A stretch of DNA of 12,754 bases from Anaerolineales bacterium UBA2232 (lineage in GTDB: Bacteria; Chloroflexota; Anaerolineae; UBA2200): assembly GCA_002348045.1 (NCBI GenBank), contig DDYO01000300.1, positions 1 through 12,754 of the forward strand, given 5' to 3'. How positions within the stretch are numbered: the stretch's first letter is position 1; the number at the start of each line of letters is the position of its first letter. Shown here piece by piece: positions 1-6,274 of the stretch. The notes below the pieces were generated by a model. The model was not told the DNA's origin. It did not search any database and saw only the letters and a list, made by a program, of their open reading frames with translations. Made by a program: the position numbers and the translations under genes.

Positions 1-93
1 TACCATGTGTTGGCACAGCACCTTGCCTAGGAGCCAGACGGAGCGTCCCACGGGATCCTGATACCCATCTGATAGGTTTTGGCAGTTTTCCTA

Positions 94-102
94 TGCTATA
101 CT
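94..102 (+). promoter_or_regulatory. extended -10 promoter for the mevalonate operon
   Basis: The sequence TGCTATACT is a textbook extended -10 element (TG, one base, then TATACT). No good -35 hexamer lies 16-18 bases upstream; TTGGCA at 79-84 is too close (12 bases). Transcription would start near position 109, leaving about 75 bases of 5' leader before the first gene. The assignment is inferred from sequence only. Confidence 0.5.
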
Positions 103-119
103 GACGCTGTCTGTACGCA

Positions 120-153
120 AGCGAGCCCGCGGAGCAACCTCTGCCGGCTCGCT
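120..153 (+). promoter_or_regulatory. strong stem-loop in the 5' leader of the mevalonate operon
   Basis: Bases 120-127 (AGCGAGCC) pair perfectly with 146-153 (GGCTCGCT). After one C-C mismatch (128/145), bases 129-134 pair with 139-144, including one G-U pair, around a CAAC loop at 135-138. That gives 14 Watson-Crick pairs, one wobble and one mismatch. No T-run follows, so it is not a standard intrinsic terminator. It sits between the predicted -10 element and the first start codon, so it is best read as a leader structure affecting mRNA stability, attenuation or protein binding. The function is unknown. Confidence 0.6.
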
Positions 154-184
154 CCGCCATTCACGGGGAACAAGATGAGGTGCG

Positions 185-1474
185 ATGACGCGGTCCTCCC
201 GCTTGCAGGGCTTTTACCAATCTTCACCTGATGAGCGCATCGCTGCGCTACGCCAGTTTGCCGACCTGACCGAAGAGGAAGCTAACAACCTCGCCGGCGT
301 CTCTGGCCTGACCGTGGACCAGGCCGATCACATGATCGAGAACGTCATCGGCTTCTTTGGGCTTCCTTTGGGGATCGCCACCAATTTTACCGTCAACGGA
401 CGCGACTATCTGGTCCCGATGGCCATCGAAGAGCCGTCCGTGGTAGCTGGCGCCAGTTTCGCTGCCCGTCTGGTGCGCGATGGCGGCGGGTTCCGTGCCA
501 GCAGCGATGAGCCCCTGATGATCGGACAGATCCAGGTCCTCGATGTCCCGGACCCGTGGGCTGCCCGGTTCAACGTTCTGGCTGAGAAGCAAGACCTCTT
601 GAACAGCGCCAACGAGCTGGACCCGGTGATTGTGAGCCTGGGCGGCGGCGCCCGTGACCTCGAAGTGCGGGTGATCGAGCAGAGCCCCGTCGGGCCCATG
701 CTCGCGGTTCACCTCATCTATGACGCCCGGGACGCGATGGGCGCCAACACCGTTAATACTGCCGCCGAGGCCATCGCGCCGCGGATTGCTGAGCTCACGG
801 GCGGGCGAACCCTACTGCGCATCTTGTCGAACCTGGCGGATCGCCGGCTGGCCCGTGCCATGGGCAGGATTCCCGTCGATTCGCTGTCCCATGCAGGCTT
901 CTCAGGCCAGCAGGTAGCCCAAGGGATCGTTGAGGCGTGGGCTTTTGCCGCAGCAGACCCCTACCGCGCTGCAACCCACAACAAGGGCATCATGAACGGA
1001 GTAGATGCCGTCGTCATCGCCACGGGCAACGACTGGCGTGCCATTGAGGCAGGGGCCCATAGCTTTGCCGCCCGCGGCGGGCGGTACACTTCACTGAGTA
1101 CGTGGCAACTGGACGCCCAGGGCGACCTGGTCGGCACATTGGAATTGCCAATGGCTGTAGGCATCGTCGGTGGGGCCACCCGCGTGCACCCTGCTGCCAA
1201 AGCAGCTCTAAAGGTACTGGGCACAAGCACAGCTCGCGAGCTTGCCGAGGTCGTCGCGGCCGTGGGACTCGCCCAGAACTTGGCAGCTCTGCGGGCGCTG
1301 GCCAGTGAGGGCATTCAGCGGGGGCATATGAGGCTGCATGCACGCCAGATTGCAGTCGCCGCGGGCGCGGAAGGTGCGATGATTGGGCAAGTCGTGCAGG
1401 CCATGCTGGAGGAAAAGACCATCCGCATCGACAAGGCACAGGAAATCCTCAATCGTATTCAGGGCAAGGCATGA
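185..1474 (+). CDS. mvaA: hydroxymethylglutaryl-CoA reductase, class II
   Basis: Interconverts HMG-CoA and mevalonate with a nicotinamide cofactor in the cytoplasm. The 429-residue length matches class II enzymes such as Pseudomonas mevalonii HMGR. The ENVIG motif is at 52-56, EEPSVVA at 82-88 and DAMGAN at 183-188. The known class II catalytic residues fall at the same numbers as in P. mevalonii: Glu83, Lys267 (NKGIMNG), Asp283 (GNDWRA) and His381 (GHMRLHAR). Asp146 is also present at the position linked to NAD(H) preference in the P. mevalonii enzyme, which suggests, without proving, NADH use. A GAGG stretch lies 4 bases before the ATG; another ATG at 175 is out of frame. Although P. mevalonii uses the enzyme to degrade mevalonate, co-transcription with HMG-CoA synthase points to biosynthesis here. 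The stop codon overlaps the next start (ATGA). Confidence 0.96.
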   Translation: MTRSSRLQGFYQSSPDERIAALRQFADLTEEEANNLAGVSGLTVDQADHMIENVIGFFGLPLGIATNFTVNGRDYLVPMAIEEPSVVAGASFAARLVRDGGGFRASSDEPLMIGQIQVLDVPDPWAARFNVLAEKQDLLNSANELDPVIVSLGGGARDLEVRVIEQSPVGPMLAVHLIYDARDAMGANTVNTAAEAIAPRIAELTGGRTLLRILSNLADRRLARAMGRIPVDSLSHAGFSGQQVAQGIVEAWAFAAADPYRAATHNKGIMNGVDAVVIATGNDWRAIEAGAHSFAARGGRYTSLSTWQLDAQGDLVGTLELPMAVGIVGGATRVHPAAKAALKVLGTSTARELAEVVAAVGLAQNLAALRALASEGIQRGHMRLHARQIAVAAGAEGAMIGQVVQAMLEEKTIRIDKAQEILNRIQGKA

Positions 1475-2517
1475 AACCCATCCAAGATGTGGGAATCGTT
1501 GGCTACGGCGCATACCTGCCCCGGTATCGGCTTCCAGCGTCTGAGGTGGCTCGGGTCTGGGCAGCCGGGCAGGGCGGCCTTCCCATCGAGGAGAAGACTG
1601 TCCCGGGGCTGGACGAGGACACGGCTACCATGGCCATTGAGGCGGCCCGCAATGCCCTGGCGCGGGCGCAAGTATCGGCCGAGCAGCTAGGGGCTCTTTG
1701 GGTTGGCAGCGAATCGCACCCCTATGCGGTCAAGCCCACTTCGACCATCGTAGCCGAAGCGATCGGAGCGACACCCGCCGTGCTGGCTGCCGATTGGCAG
1801 TTCGCATGCAAAGCCGGCACGGAGGCCCTCCAGGCTGCCTTTGGCATGGTGGGCTCCGGCATGATGCCGTACGCCATGGCCATCGGCATGGATACCGCCC
1901 AGGGCCGCCCCGGCGACGCCCTGGAGTACACGGCCGCCGCCGGTGGCGCGGCCTATGTTGTAGGCCTGCGAGAGCACAGTCTCGCTTACCTGGAAGCCTC
2001 GGCCTCCTACGTGACCGATACGCCGGACTTTTTCCGGCGTCCGTACCAGCACTACCCCGAGCATGGGGGACGGTTCACCGGCGAGCCGGCGTACTTTAAG
2101 CACATTACCAACGCGGTCACAACGCTGTTGAATGAACTGGGGTACAAACCAACGGACTTTGCTGCCGCTGTTTTTCACCAGCCGAATGTCAAGTTCCCAC
2201 AGCGCGTCGCACAGATCCTCGGATTCAGCAAAGAGCAGATCCAGACAGGCCTGCTCTCTCCCCAGGTGGGTAACACCTACGCCGGTTCCTCCATGCTGGG
2301 GCTCACCGCCATCCTGGACGAGGCCCAGCCGGGAGACCGTATTCTATTGGCCTCCTTCGGTTCCGGCGCGGGCAGTGATGCCTTCAGTTTCGTGGTCACC
2401 GACCGTATCCGCGAGAGGCAAGCCCTGGCACCCAAGACGCAAGTATATGTCATGCGCCGCAAGCCGGTGGATTATGGGCTCTATGCGCGCTACCGTCGAA
2501 AACTTCAGATGCATTAG
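1471..2517 (+). CDS. mvaS: hydroxymethylglutaryl-CoA synthase, archaeal type
   Basis: Condenses acetyl-CoA with acetoacetyl-CoA to HMG-CoA, the step before the reductase encoded upstream. The 348-residue protein has the size and motifs of the archaeal branch. Residues that fit the catalytic triad are Glu81 in [12 protein letters not shown], Cys113 in FACKAG (the acyl-enzyme nucleophile) and His236 in FHQPN. A glycine-rich segment, [10 protein letters not shown], lies near 296-305. The ATG overlaps the mvaA stop codon by 4 bases, so translation is probably coupled; AAGG just upstream is only a weak ribosome site. In archaea this enzyme forms one complex with a thiolase and a DUF35 protein, and both partners are encoded immediately downstream. 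All its own catalytic residues are intact. Confidence 0.95.
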   Translation: MKPIQDVGIVGYGAYLPRYRLPASEVARVWAAGQGGLPIEEKTVPGLDEDTATMAIEAARNALARAQVSAEQLGALWVGSESHPYAVKPTSTIVAEAIGATPAVLAADWQFACKAGTEALQAAFGMVGSGMMPYAMAIGMDTAQGRPGDALEYTAAAGGAAYVVGLREHSLAYLEASASYVTDTPDFFRRPYQHYPEHGGRFTGEPAYFKHITNAVTTLLNELGYKPTDFAAAVFHQPNVKFPQRVAQILGFSKEQIQTGLLSPQVGNTYAGSSMLGLTAILDEAQPGDRILLASFGSGAGSDAFSFVVTDRIRERQALAPKTQVYVMRRKPVDYGLYARYRRKLQMH

Positions 2518-2523
2518 CCATCC

Positions 2524-2530
2524 GAGAGGA
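2524..2530 (+). promoter_or_regulatory. ribosome binding site supporting a TTG start
   Basis: GAGAGGA lies 5 bases before TTG at 2536. No in-frame ATG lies nearby, and the protein from this TTG begins with the expected thiolase strand (REVSLIGVGQT), so the TTG start is well supported. Confidence 0.6.
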
Positions 2531-2535
2531 TACCA

Positions 2536-3696
2536 TTGCGCGAAGTAAGCCTTATTGGAGTTGGACAAACCAAAGCAGGCGAGCATTGGGATCGCTCGTT
2601 CCGGGACCTGGCGGTGGACGCCATCCAGGCGGCCATGAAGGATGCCGGACAGGAGCGAGCCGATGCCCTGTATGTGGGCAGCATGCTGTCAGGCGAGCTG
2701 GTTTCCCAGGCGCACGTAGGCGCGTTAATCGCCGACTGGGCTGGTCTGGGTGACATCGAGGCCGCCCGCATTGAGGCCGCCGACGCCTCTGGCGCAGCGG
2801 CTGTGCACTTTGGCTATATGGCCGTGGCCAGCGGTATGTACGATCTGGTCGTCGCCTGTGGCGTTGAGAAGACAACCGACACCGACACCGAAATCGTCTC
2901 CGCCGCCTGGGCCTCGGCCACCGATGCGGAGTATGAAGCAAACCAGGGCCTGACGATGAACGCCCTGGCCGGCTTACTGATGCGCCGGTACATGCACCAG
3001 TTTGCCGTCAGCCGCGAGGCATTCGCCGGCTTTGCCGTCAATGCCCACGCCAATGGCGCCAACAACCCGCATGCCATGTTCCGGTCGCCCATCTCGGCAG
3101 AGGCCTACACCAGGGCAGGCATGGTAGCCGATCCTATCGGCATGTTTGATGCGGCGCCCCTGTGCGACGGCGCAGCCGCAGTGGTGTTGTGTCCTAGCGA
3201 TCACCCGCTGGAGCAGGGCAGGCTATCCTTGCACGTGCGCGCCTCCACCATGGCGACCGATCGCCTGGCGGTGCACAGCCGGCTTGATCCGCTGTTCTTG
3301 CACGCGGCAGCAGCCTCGGCCCGCAAGGCCTACGAGCAGGCCGGCATTGGCCCGCACGACATCGGCGCCCTTGAGCTCCACGATGCCTATGGCATCCTGG
3401 CCGCCCTGTCCCTGGAGGCGTGTGGCTTTGCCAAGCAGGGCAAAGGAGCCGAGCTGGCTCAGGACGGATCCATTTCGCTGAAGGGAAGGATCCCGATCAG
3501 CACCATGGGGGGGCTCAAGGCGCGTGGCCATCCCATCGGCGCAACCGGGGTGTATCAGATCGTGGAGTTGGCCACTCAGCTTCGTGGTCAGGCCGGAAAG
3601 AACCAGGTCGAGTGTCGACTGGGTATGGCGCAAAGTCTGGGGGGCTGCGGCGGAACCGCCGTCACCCATATCCTAGAAGCGCACACGCAAGCTTAG
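2536..3696 (+). CDS. thiolase-family protein of the HMG-CoA synthase complex, nucleophile Cys replaced by Asp
   Basis: The 386-residue protein has the archaeal acetoacetyl-CoA thiolase / SCP-x thiolase fold. Recognisable blocks are DRSFRDLAVDA (19-29), IEAADASGAAA (79-89), VADPIGMFDAAPLCDGAAAV (197-216), LHDAY (281-285), GGLKARGHPIGATG (325-338) and a glycine-rich end (369-373). In the family the third block reads EA-A-Cys-A-S-G, with Cys as the acyl-carrying nucleophile. Here that residue is Asp83 (codon GAC, two base changes from TGC). The usual HDCF motif reads HDAY, so its Cys is Ala284, while His282 and His332 remain. Normal thiolysis or Claisen condensation through an acyl-Cys therefore looks impossible. 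It may be a structural or channelling subunit, or an aldolase-like enzyme comparable to the Cys-less, DUF35-bound Ltp2 of steroid catabolism. It lies 18 bases after mvaS and 16 bases before the DUF35 gene. Confidence 0.9.
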   Translation: MREVSLIGVGQTKAGEHWDRSFRDLAVDAIQAAMKDAGQERADALYVGSMLSGELVSQAHVGALIADWAGLGDIEAARIEAADASGAAAVHFGYMAVASGMYDLVVACGVEKTTDTDTEIVSAAWASATDAEYEANQGLTMNALAGLLMRRYMHQFAVSREAFAGFAVNAHANGANNPHAMFRSPISAEAYTRAGMVADPIGMFDAAPLCDGAAAVVLCPSDHPLEQGRLSLHVRASTMATDRLAVHSRLDPLFLHAAAASARKAYEQAGIGPHDIGALELHDAYGILAALSLEACGFAKQGKGAELAQDGSISLKGRIPISTMGGLKARGHPIGATGVYQIVELATQLRGQAGKNQVECRLGMAQSLGGCGGTAVTHILEAHTQA

Positions 3697-3712
3697 GTAG
3701 GAGGTTCATGTC

Positions 3713-4117
3713 ATGAACGTACCGAGAATCTGGAGAACGGAAAAGACCCGCTACGGGCTCGTTGGAGAGACCTGCCGGGTGTGCGGCGAAGCCATCTTCC
3801 CACCTCGTGATGTCTGCCCCCACTGTACCGAGGCAGGCCAGGACCCCCGCGCCTTCTGCGGCAAGGGAGAGGTGTTTTCGTTTTCGACCGTCTCCGAGGC
3901 GCCCGTGGGTTACGCGGAGAATCAGCCCTATACCATGGCCCTGGTCAAACTGGAGGAAGGCCCCTTGGTCACTGCCCAGCTCACCGATGTGGACAGCGAA
4001 GAGCTGCGCATTGGCATGCCAGTGGAGATGGTCACCCGCAAGATCCGCGAAGAAGGCGAGAACGGCATGATCGTTTACGGGTACAAGTTCAGGCCGGTGC
4101 TTGCCGGTTCGCAGTAG
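3713..4117 (+). CDS. DUF35 zinc-ribbon and OB-fold protein
   Basis: A 134-residue protein with a rubredoxin-like zinc ribbon followed by an OB-fold. Zinc ligands are Cys21 and Cys24 (CRVC) plus Cys35 and Cys38 (CPHC); the OB-fold runs from about residue 48 to 130. In archaea the DUF35 protein bridges thiolase and HMG-CoA synthase and helps pass acetoacetyl-CoA between them, and gene order here supports the same partnership. A strong ribosome site (GGTAGGAGGT, 3695-3704) precedes two nearby ATGs. The one at 3708 stops after two codons, so 3713 is the start. The gene is the last of the operon and is followed 24 bases later by an intrinsic terminator. Confidence 0.93.
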   Translation: MNVPRIWRTEKTRYGLVGETCRVCGEAIFPPRDVCPHCTEAGQDPRAFCGKGEVFSFSTVSEAPVGYAENQPYTMALVKLEEGPLVTAQLTDVDSEELRIGMPVEMVTRKIREEGENGMIVYGYKFRPVLAGSQ

Positions 4118-4140
4118 ACGCTGCCCAACAGTAGTGAGAT

Positions 4141-4171
4141 AAAACGCCCCCCAATAATGGAGGGCGTTTTT
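4141..4171 (+). terminator. intrinsic terminator, probably bidirectional
   Basis: AAAACGCCC (4141-4149) pairs with GGGCGTTTT (4162-4170). Two further C-G pairs follow after one mismatch, around an AATAAT loop, and a run of T ends at 4171. The mirrored A-run means it can also stop transcription arriving from the minus strand. It closes the mevalonate operon. Confidence 0.9.
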
Positions 4172-4199
4172 GATTCCAACCACGCATACTTGATCCATT

Positions 4200-4396
4200 C
4201 ATCGGACTGCGCACTGCCTTTGGCCCGAGGTTGAGCACGTGTGTAATGATGATGAAGGCAGCTCTAGAGAACCAAGGCCTAGCGCAATTTCCCGCTCGTG
4301 CACGCTTCGGACAGCGCTGATTTGGTGCTCGAGACGGAGTGCATCGCGAATGCGGTCAAATAGTTGCCTCGATTGTGAAGTTGATTGATCGCTCAT
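4200..4396 (-). pseudogene. remnant of a tyrosine recombinase, integron-integrase type
   Basis: Read on the minus strand from ATG at 4396, the first residues include RQLFDRIRDALRLEH, which resembles the N-terminal SAM-like segment of IntI-type integrases (pattern LLDQVRDAIRLKHYS). Similarity then stops. In another frame, bases 4250-4200 encode ITHVLNLGPKAVRSPM, which matches the extreme C-terminal motif of these enzymes (YTHVLN-RGG-GVRSPLD, carrying the catalytic Tyr region). Both ends thus survive in about 200 bases instead of roughly 1 kb, with a deleted core, a frame change and the catalytic Tyr position read as Ile. The gene is dead. Similarity is judged by eye from known IntI sequences. 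Confidence 0.7.
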
Positions 4397-4457
4397 AGAT
4401 CTTTATTTCCAAAAGGTTGGTGTATGATGTCTTGAGATTGGGTTGCAGCTTCACACT

Positions 4458-4487
4458 TTGACTAACCAAGTGTAATTGCAGTATAGG
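4458..4487 (+). promoter_or_regulatory. possible sigma70 promoter
   Basis: TTGACT (4458-4463) and TATAGG (4482-4487) are separated by 18 bases. It overlaps the first hairpin of the adjacent repeat structure and would fire toward the small ORF and GYD gene. The -10 match is only partial. Confidence 0.3.
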
Positions 4488-4544
4488 ATACTTCTTTTGG
4501 TTGGCTATACGGCATAATTGCAGTGTATCAAAAGGCCGTATAGC
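4462..4544. repeat. two adjacent hairpins with the same element in each loop
   Basis: Hairpin A pairs CTAACCAAG (4462-4470) with CTTTTGGTTGG-side bases 4496-4504, giving 9 pairs including two or three G-U. Hairpin B pairs GCTATACGGC (4504-4513) perfectly with GCCGTATAGC (4535-4544). Their loops carry TAATTGCAGTATA (4473-4485) and TAATTGCAGTGTA (4515-4527), 12 of 13 bases identical and 42 bases apart. The 8-mer AATTGCAG recurs inverted at 4600-4607. The role is unknown: operator pair, recombination site or the end of a small mobile element are all possible. Confidence 0.55.
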
Positions 4545-4650
4545 TAGTAGTTAGCCCGCTCGTCACCATCGAGGGAAGCAACGAGTTATGCGCAATGCCC
4601 TGCAATTCACAATTCTCCAATAACGTTCATTCCGAAAGGAGCAAGTCAAT

Positions 4651-4773
4651 ATGCAACACCATATCCACAAGTTAGGCCGACCGGCTCAACTCTCACGCAG
4701 CCCTACAGGGAGGATTCCAATGCGTATCGCTAGCGGATTGCGAGTGGCACGGGACATGGGAAGGAGGGTTTGA
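4651..4773 (+). CDS. possible 40-residue leader ORF upstream of the GYD gene
   Basis: An ATG at 4651 follows AAAGGAGC at 4635-4642 with a suitable gap. The frame runs 40 codons to TGA at 4771-4773, two bases before the ATG of the GYD gene. A second in-frame ATG at 4720 has its own ribosome-site-like GGGAGG 6-7 bases upstream. The product would be short and basic (many Arg/His) with no recognised domain. The tight junction suggests translational coupling or a leader peptide. It may equally be a chance frame. Confidence 0.35.
   Translation: MQHHIHKLGRPAQLSRSPTGRIPMRIASGLRVARDMGRRV
4761..4768 (+). promoter_or_regulatory. ribosome binding site fixing the GYD gene start
   Basis: AAGGAGGG lies 7 bases before ATG at 4776 but only 1 base before the in-frame TTG at 4770. 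The ATG is therefore the more likely start. Confidence 0.7.
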
Positions 4774-4775
4774 CA

Positions 4776-5102
4776 ATGGCTTTCTATTTGACGCAGTTCA
4801 GCTATACGCCAGAAACCTGGGCTCGATTGACGAAGAATCCCGAAGATCGCCGCGAGGCTGCACGTAAGTACATCGAGTCGGTCGGCGGGAAGCTGCACGG
4901 CTTCTGGTACGCGTTCGGCGCGTACGATGGCTACAACCTCTGGGAAGCGCCAGACGACGTCTCGATGGCCGCAGTCGCGATCGCGATCAGCGGCGGTGGC
5001 GCGTTGTCGAAATTCGAGACGACGCGGCTGCTCACAGTCGAGGAGACCCTAGACGCCCTTCGCCGTGCGCAGGTAGTCACCTACCGGCCGCCCGGAGCAT
5101 AG
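4776..5102 (+). CDS. GYD-domain protein
   Basis: A 108-residue cytoplasmic protein of the GYD family (Pfam PF08734), a small ferredoxin-like alpha/beta domain of unknown biochemical role. The family signature appears as FGAYDGYNLWEAPDD in the middle of the protein. The N-terminus MAFYLTQFSYTPETW and the DRREAARKYIESVGGKLHGF stretch also fit the family. Length is normal, with no signal peptide. An optimal ribosome site supports the ATG at 4776. It may be co-transcribed with the 40-codon ORF that ends two bases upstream. No conserved neighbour tells its function. Confidence 0.88.
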   Translation: MAFYLTQFSYTPETWARLTKNPEDRREAARKYIESVGGKLHGFWYAFGAYDGYNLWEAPDDVSMAAVAIAISGGGALSKFETTRLLTVEETLDALRRAQVVTYRPPGA

Positions 5103-5896
5103 TCGAGCGGCATCGTCCTCTGCTCGCGGCCAAGGTGCCGGACGGTCAGTCGACAATGTGGGGAACTGCGCATTACACGCGCACCACGGACAGGCGAAGG
5201 ATGGAATAGCGTTTCCGAAAGCCAACAACCTTGCCGCCGCCCGTCGTGGTGCTACGGCATTACTGTGAATTTAAGCGGGCTACCACCGGGTTGCAGCCGA
5301 CCGTTAGATCGACTCTCTCACATCCACGGTATGGGCCGAGTCGCATGTACGGGTATTAGTTCAAACTGCTGTTGGTCACCTGAGCCTGGCGGTACCACTA
5401 GGAAGCTCCAAGCGCCCTCCGGAGACCGCGGGCTCTTGGCCTTCCGAAAGAAACCCCCCGAGACCTTCTCTGCGTGTCCACGCACTCAGCACGGTCCCTG
5501 GATCGCCCGATCAGTACAATTAACGCCCAAATGAGTCCCGTCGGGAAGCCCCCTTCTCTAGACGGCTAACCACACCCATAGTGCAGCCCTCGCCAAACCT
5601 CGGAGGCGATCACCCGGAAGTGACGCCATCGGCCGCTACCTTGATCACCGTCACCGAAATCGCCGTCTAACCAGGCGCACGGACCACCAAAAAACTGCGC
5701 CCGTGAGCGGCAGCTCTAACCATCCCAGTCGCCATAGAGGGCACGTTCGGGCTGAAAACAGCCACAATCATGGACAGCGCAGAGCTTTATCAGCTGCTTC
5801 ACTCCATTATGCCGCGCAGCTCAACCTCTCAGTCTACGCAGTGTCCGTCTCAGTGTCTCTCTCCTATGTGGTAAATGAACACCTTTGAGTAACCGG
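5103..5896. other. about 0.8 kb without a recognisable gene
   Basis: I see no gene, RNA or mobile element that I can support here. Open frames are short, lack ribosome sites and have unstructured, Ser/Pro/Arg-rich translations; the longest (5265-5534, plus) looks like chance. Just after the GYD stop, GGCCG (5086-5090) pairs with CGGCC (5127-5131) and CGAGC (5104-5108) with GCTCG (5122-5126). This is a long stem without a T-run that might protect the 3' end. The stretch may be decayed accessory DNA next to the dead integrase. Confidence 0.5.
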
Positions 5897-5925
5897 TTGC
5901 CGAAAGTCCGAATCCTGCTCATAAT
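5897..5925 (+). promoter_or_regulatory. possible sigma70 promoter
   Basis: TTGCCG (5897-5902), a 17-base spacer and CATAAT (5920-5925) give a fair match (4/6 and 5/6). It would transcribe the short ORF at 5985 and the large secreted protein gene. Confidence 0.4.
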
Positions 5926-5984
5926 ACAGCCGTCGAGCTTCCGATTGTTATAGGCGGGGCCAAGTACCCAAGAGGGAGTGTGCT

Positions 5985-6233
5985 GTGGGCCGGTGGTTCC
6001 TCTCGCCGCTAGTGCCTGTGGCCGCGCGCTTCTTCCCCGGCTTTGCCGCGGCCAGTTTCCCCGAGCCCGCCGCGGATGACCGATACTCCTCCAGCACAGC
6101 GATTACCCCACATGGCGACGATCTCGTCGTCTTTACCACCGACCCGAACGCTCTCAGCTTGGCAAACATCGCCAGCCGGCTCATGCCAGTTGAGCTTGAG
6201 CACTCGATTACGTTACTATCGGCGCTGCCGTGA
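5985..6233 (+). CDS. possible small hypothetical ORF
   Basis: A GTG at 5985 follows AGAGGGAG (5971-5978) by 6 bases and opens an 82-codon frame ending at 6233. The translation starts with a hydrophobic, Ala/Pro/Phe-rich stretch (RWFLSPLVPVAARFFPGFAA) and continues as an ordinary mixed sequence with no recognised domain. It is unlike any family I know. A promoter-like pair lies about 60 bases upstream. Against it, overlapping minus-strand frames are equally open and another promoter-like pair lies inside it. It may be untranslated leader of the next gene. Confidence 0.3.
   Translation: MGRWFLSPLVPVAARFFPGFAAASFPEPAADDRYSSSTAITPHGDDLVVFTTDPNALSLANIASRLMPVELEHSITLLSALP
6190..6219 (+). promoter_or_regulatory. 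weak promoter candidate for the large secreted protein gene
   Basis: TTGAGC (6190-6195) and TACTAT (6214-6219) are 18 bases apart, each matching consensus at 4 of 6 positions. Transcription would start about 50 bases before the ATG at 6275. Confidence 0.25.
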
Positions 6234-6260
6234 CAGCATCGACGCGCGTATCCAGTCATG

Positions 6261-6266
6261 GGAGGG
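6261..6266 (+). promoter_or_regulatory. ribosome binding site fixing the start of the large protein
   Basis: GGAGGG lies 8 bases before ATG at 6275. The alternative in-frame GTG at 6230 has no such site and would put 15 polar residues before the signal peptide, so 6275 is preferred. Confidence 0.7.
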
Positions 6267-6274
6267 ACAAAGCC

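Noticed and set aside
4770..4775. TTG start for the GYD protein
   Set aside because: Only one base from the ribosome site; ATG at 4776 has ideal spacing.
5265..5534. 89-codon plus-strand open frame
   Set aside because: No ribosome site, low-complexity Ser/Pro/Arg-rich translation, no family resemblance.
5560..5673. Sequences resembling integron attC core sites (GTCTAAC and CTAACC)
   Set aside because: No matching partner core at a proper distance and no imperfect palindrome between them, despite the integrase remnant nearby.
5948..6259. 103-codon minus-strand frame
   Set aside because: Ser/Arg/Ala-rich, no ribosome site, lies opposite the promoter-leader region of the large gene.
6230..6274. 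Upstream GTG start for the large secreted protein
   Set aside because: ATG at 6275 has a good ribosome site and places the signal peptide at the N-terminus.
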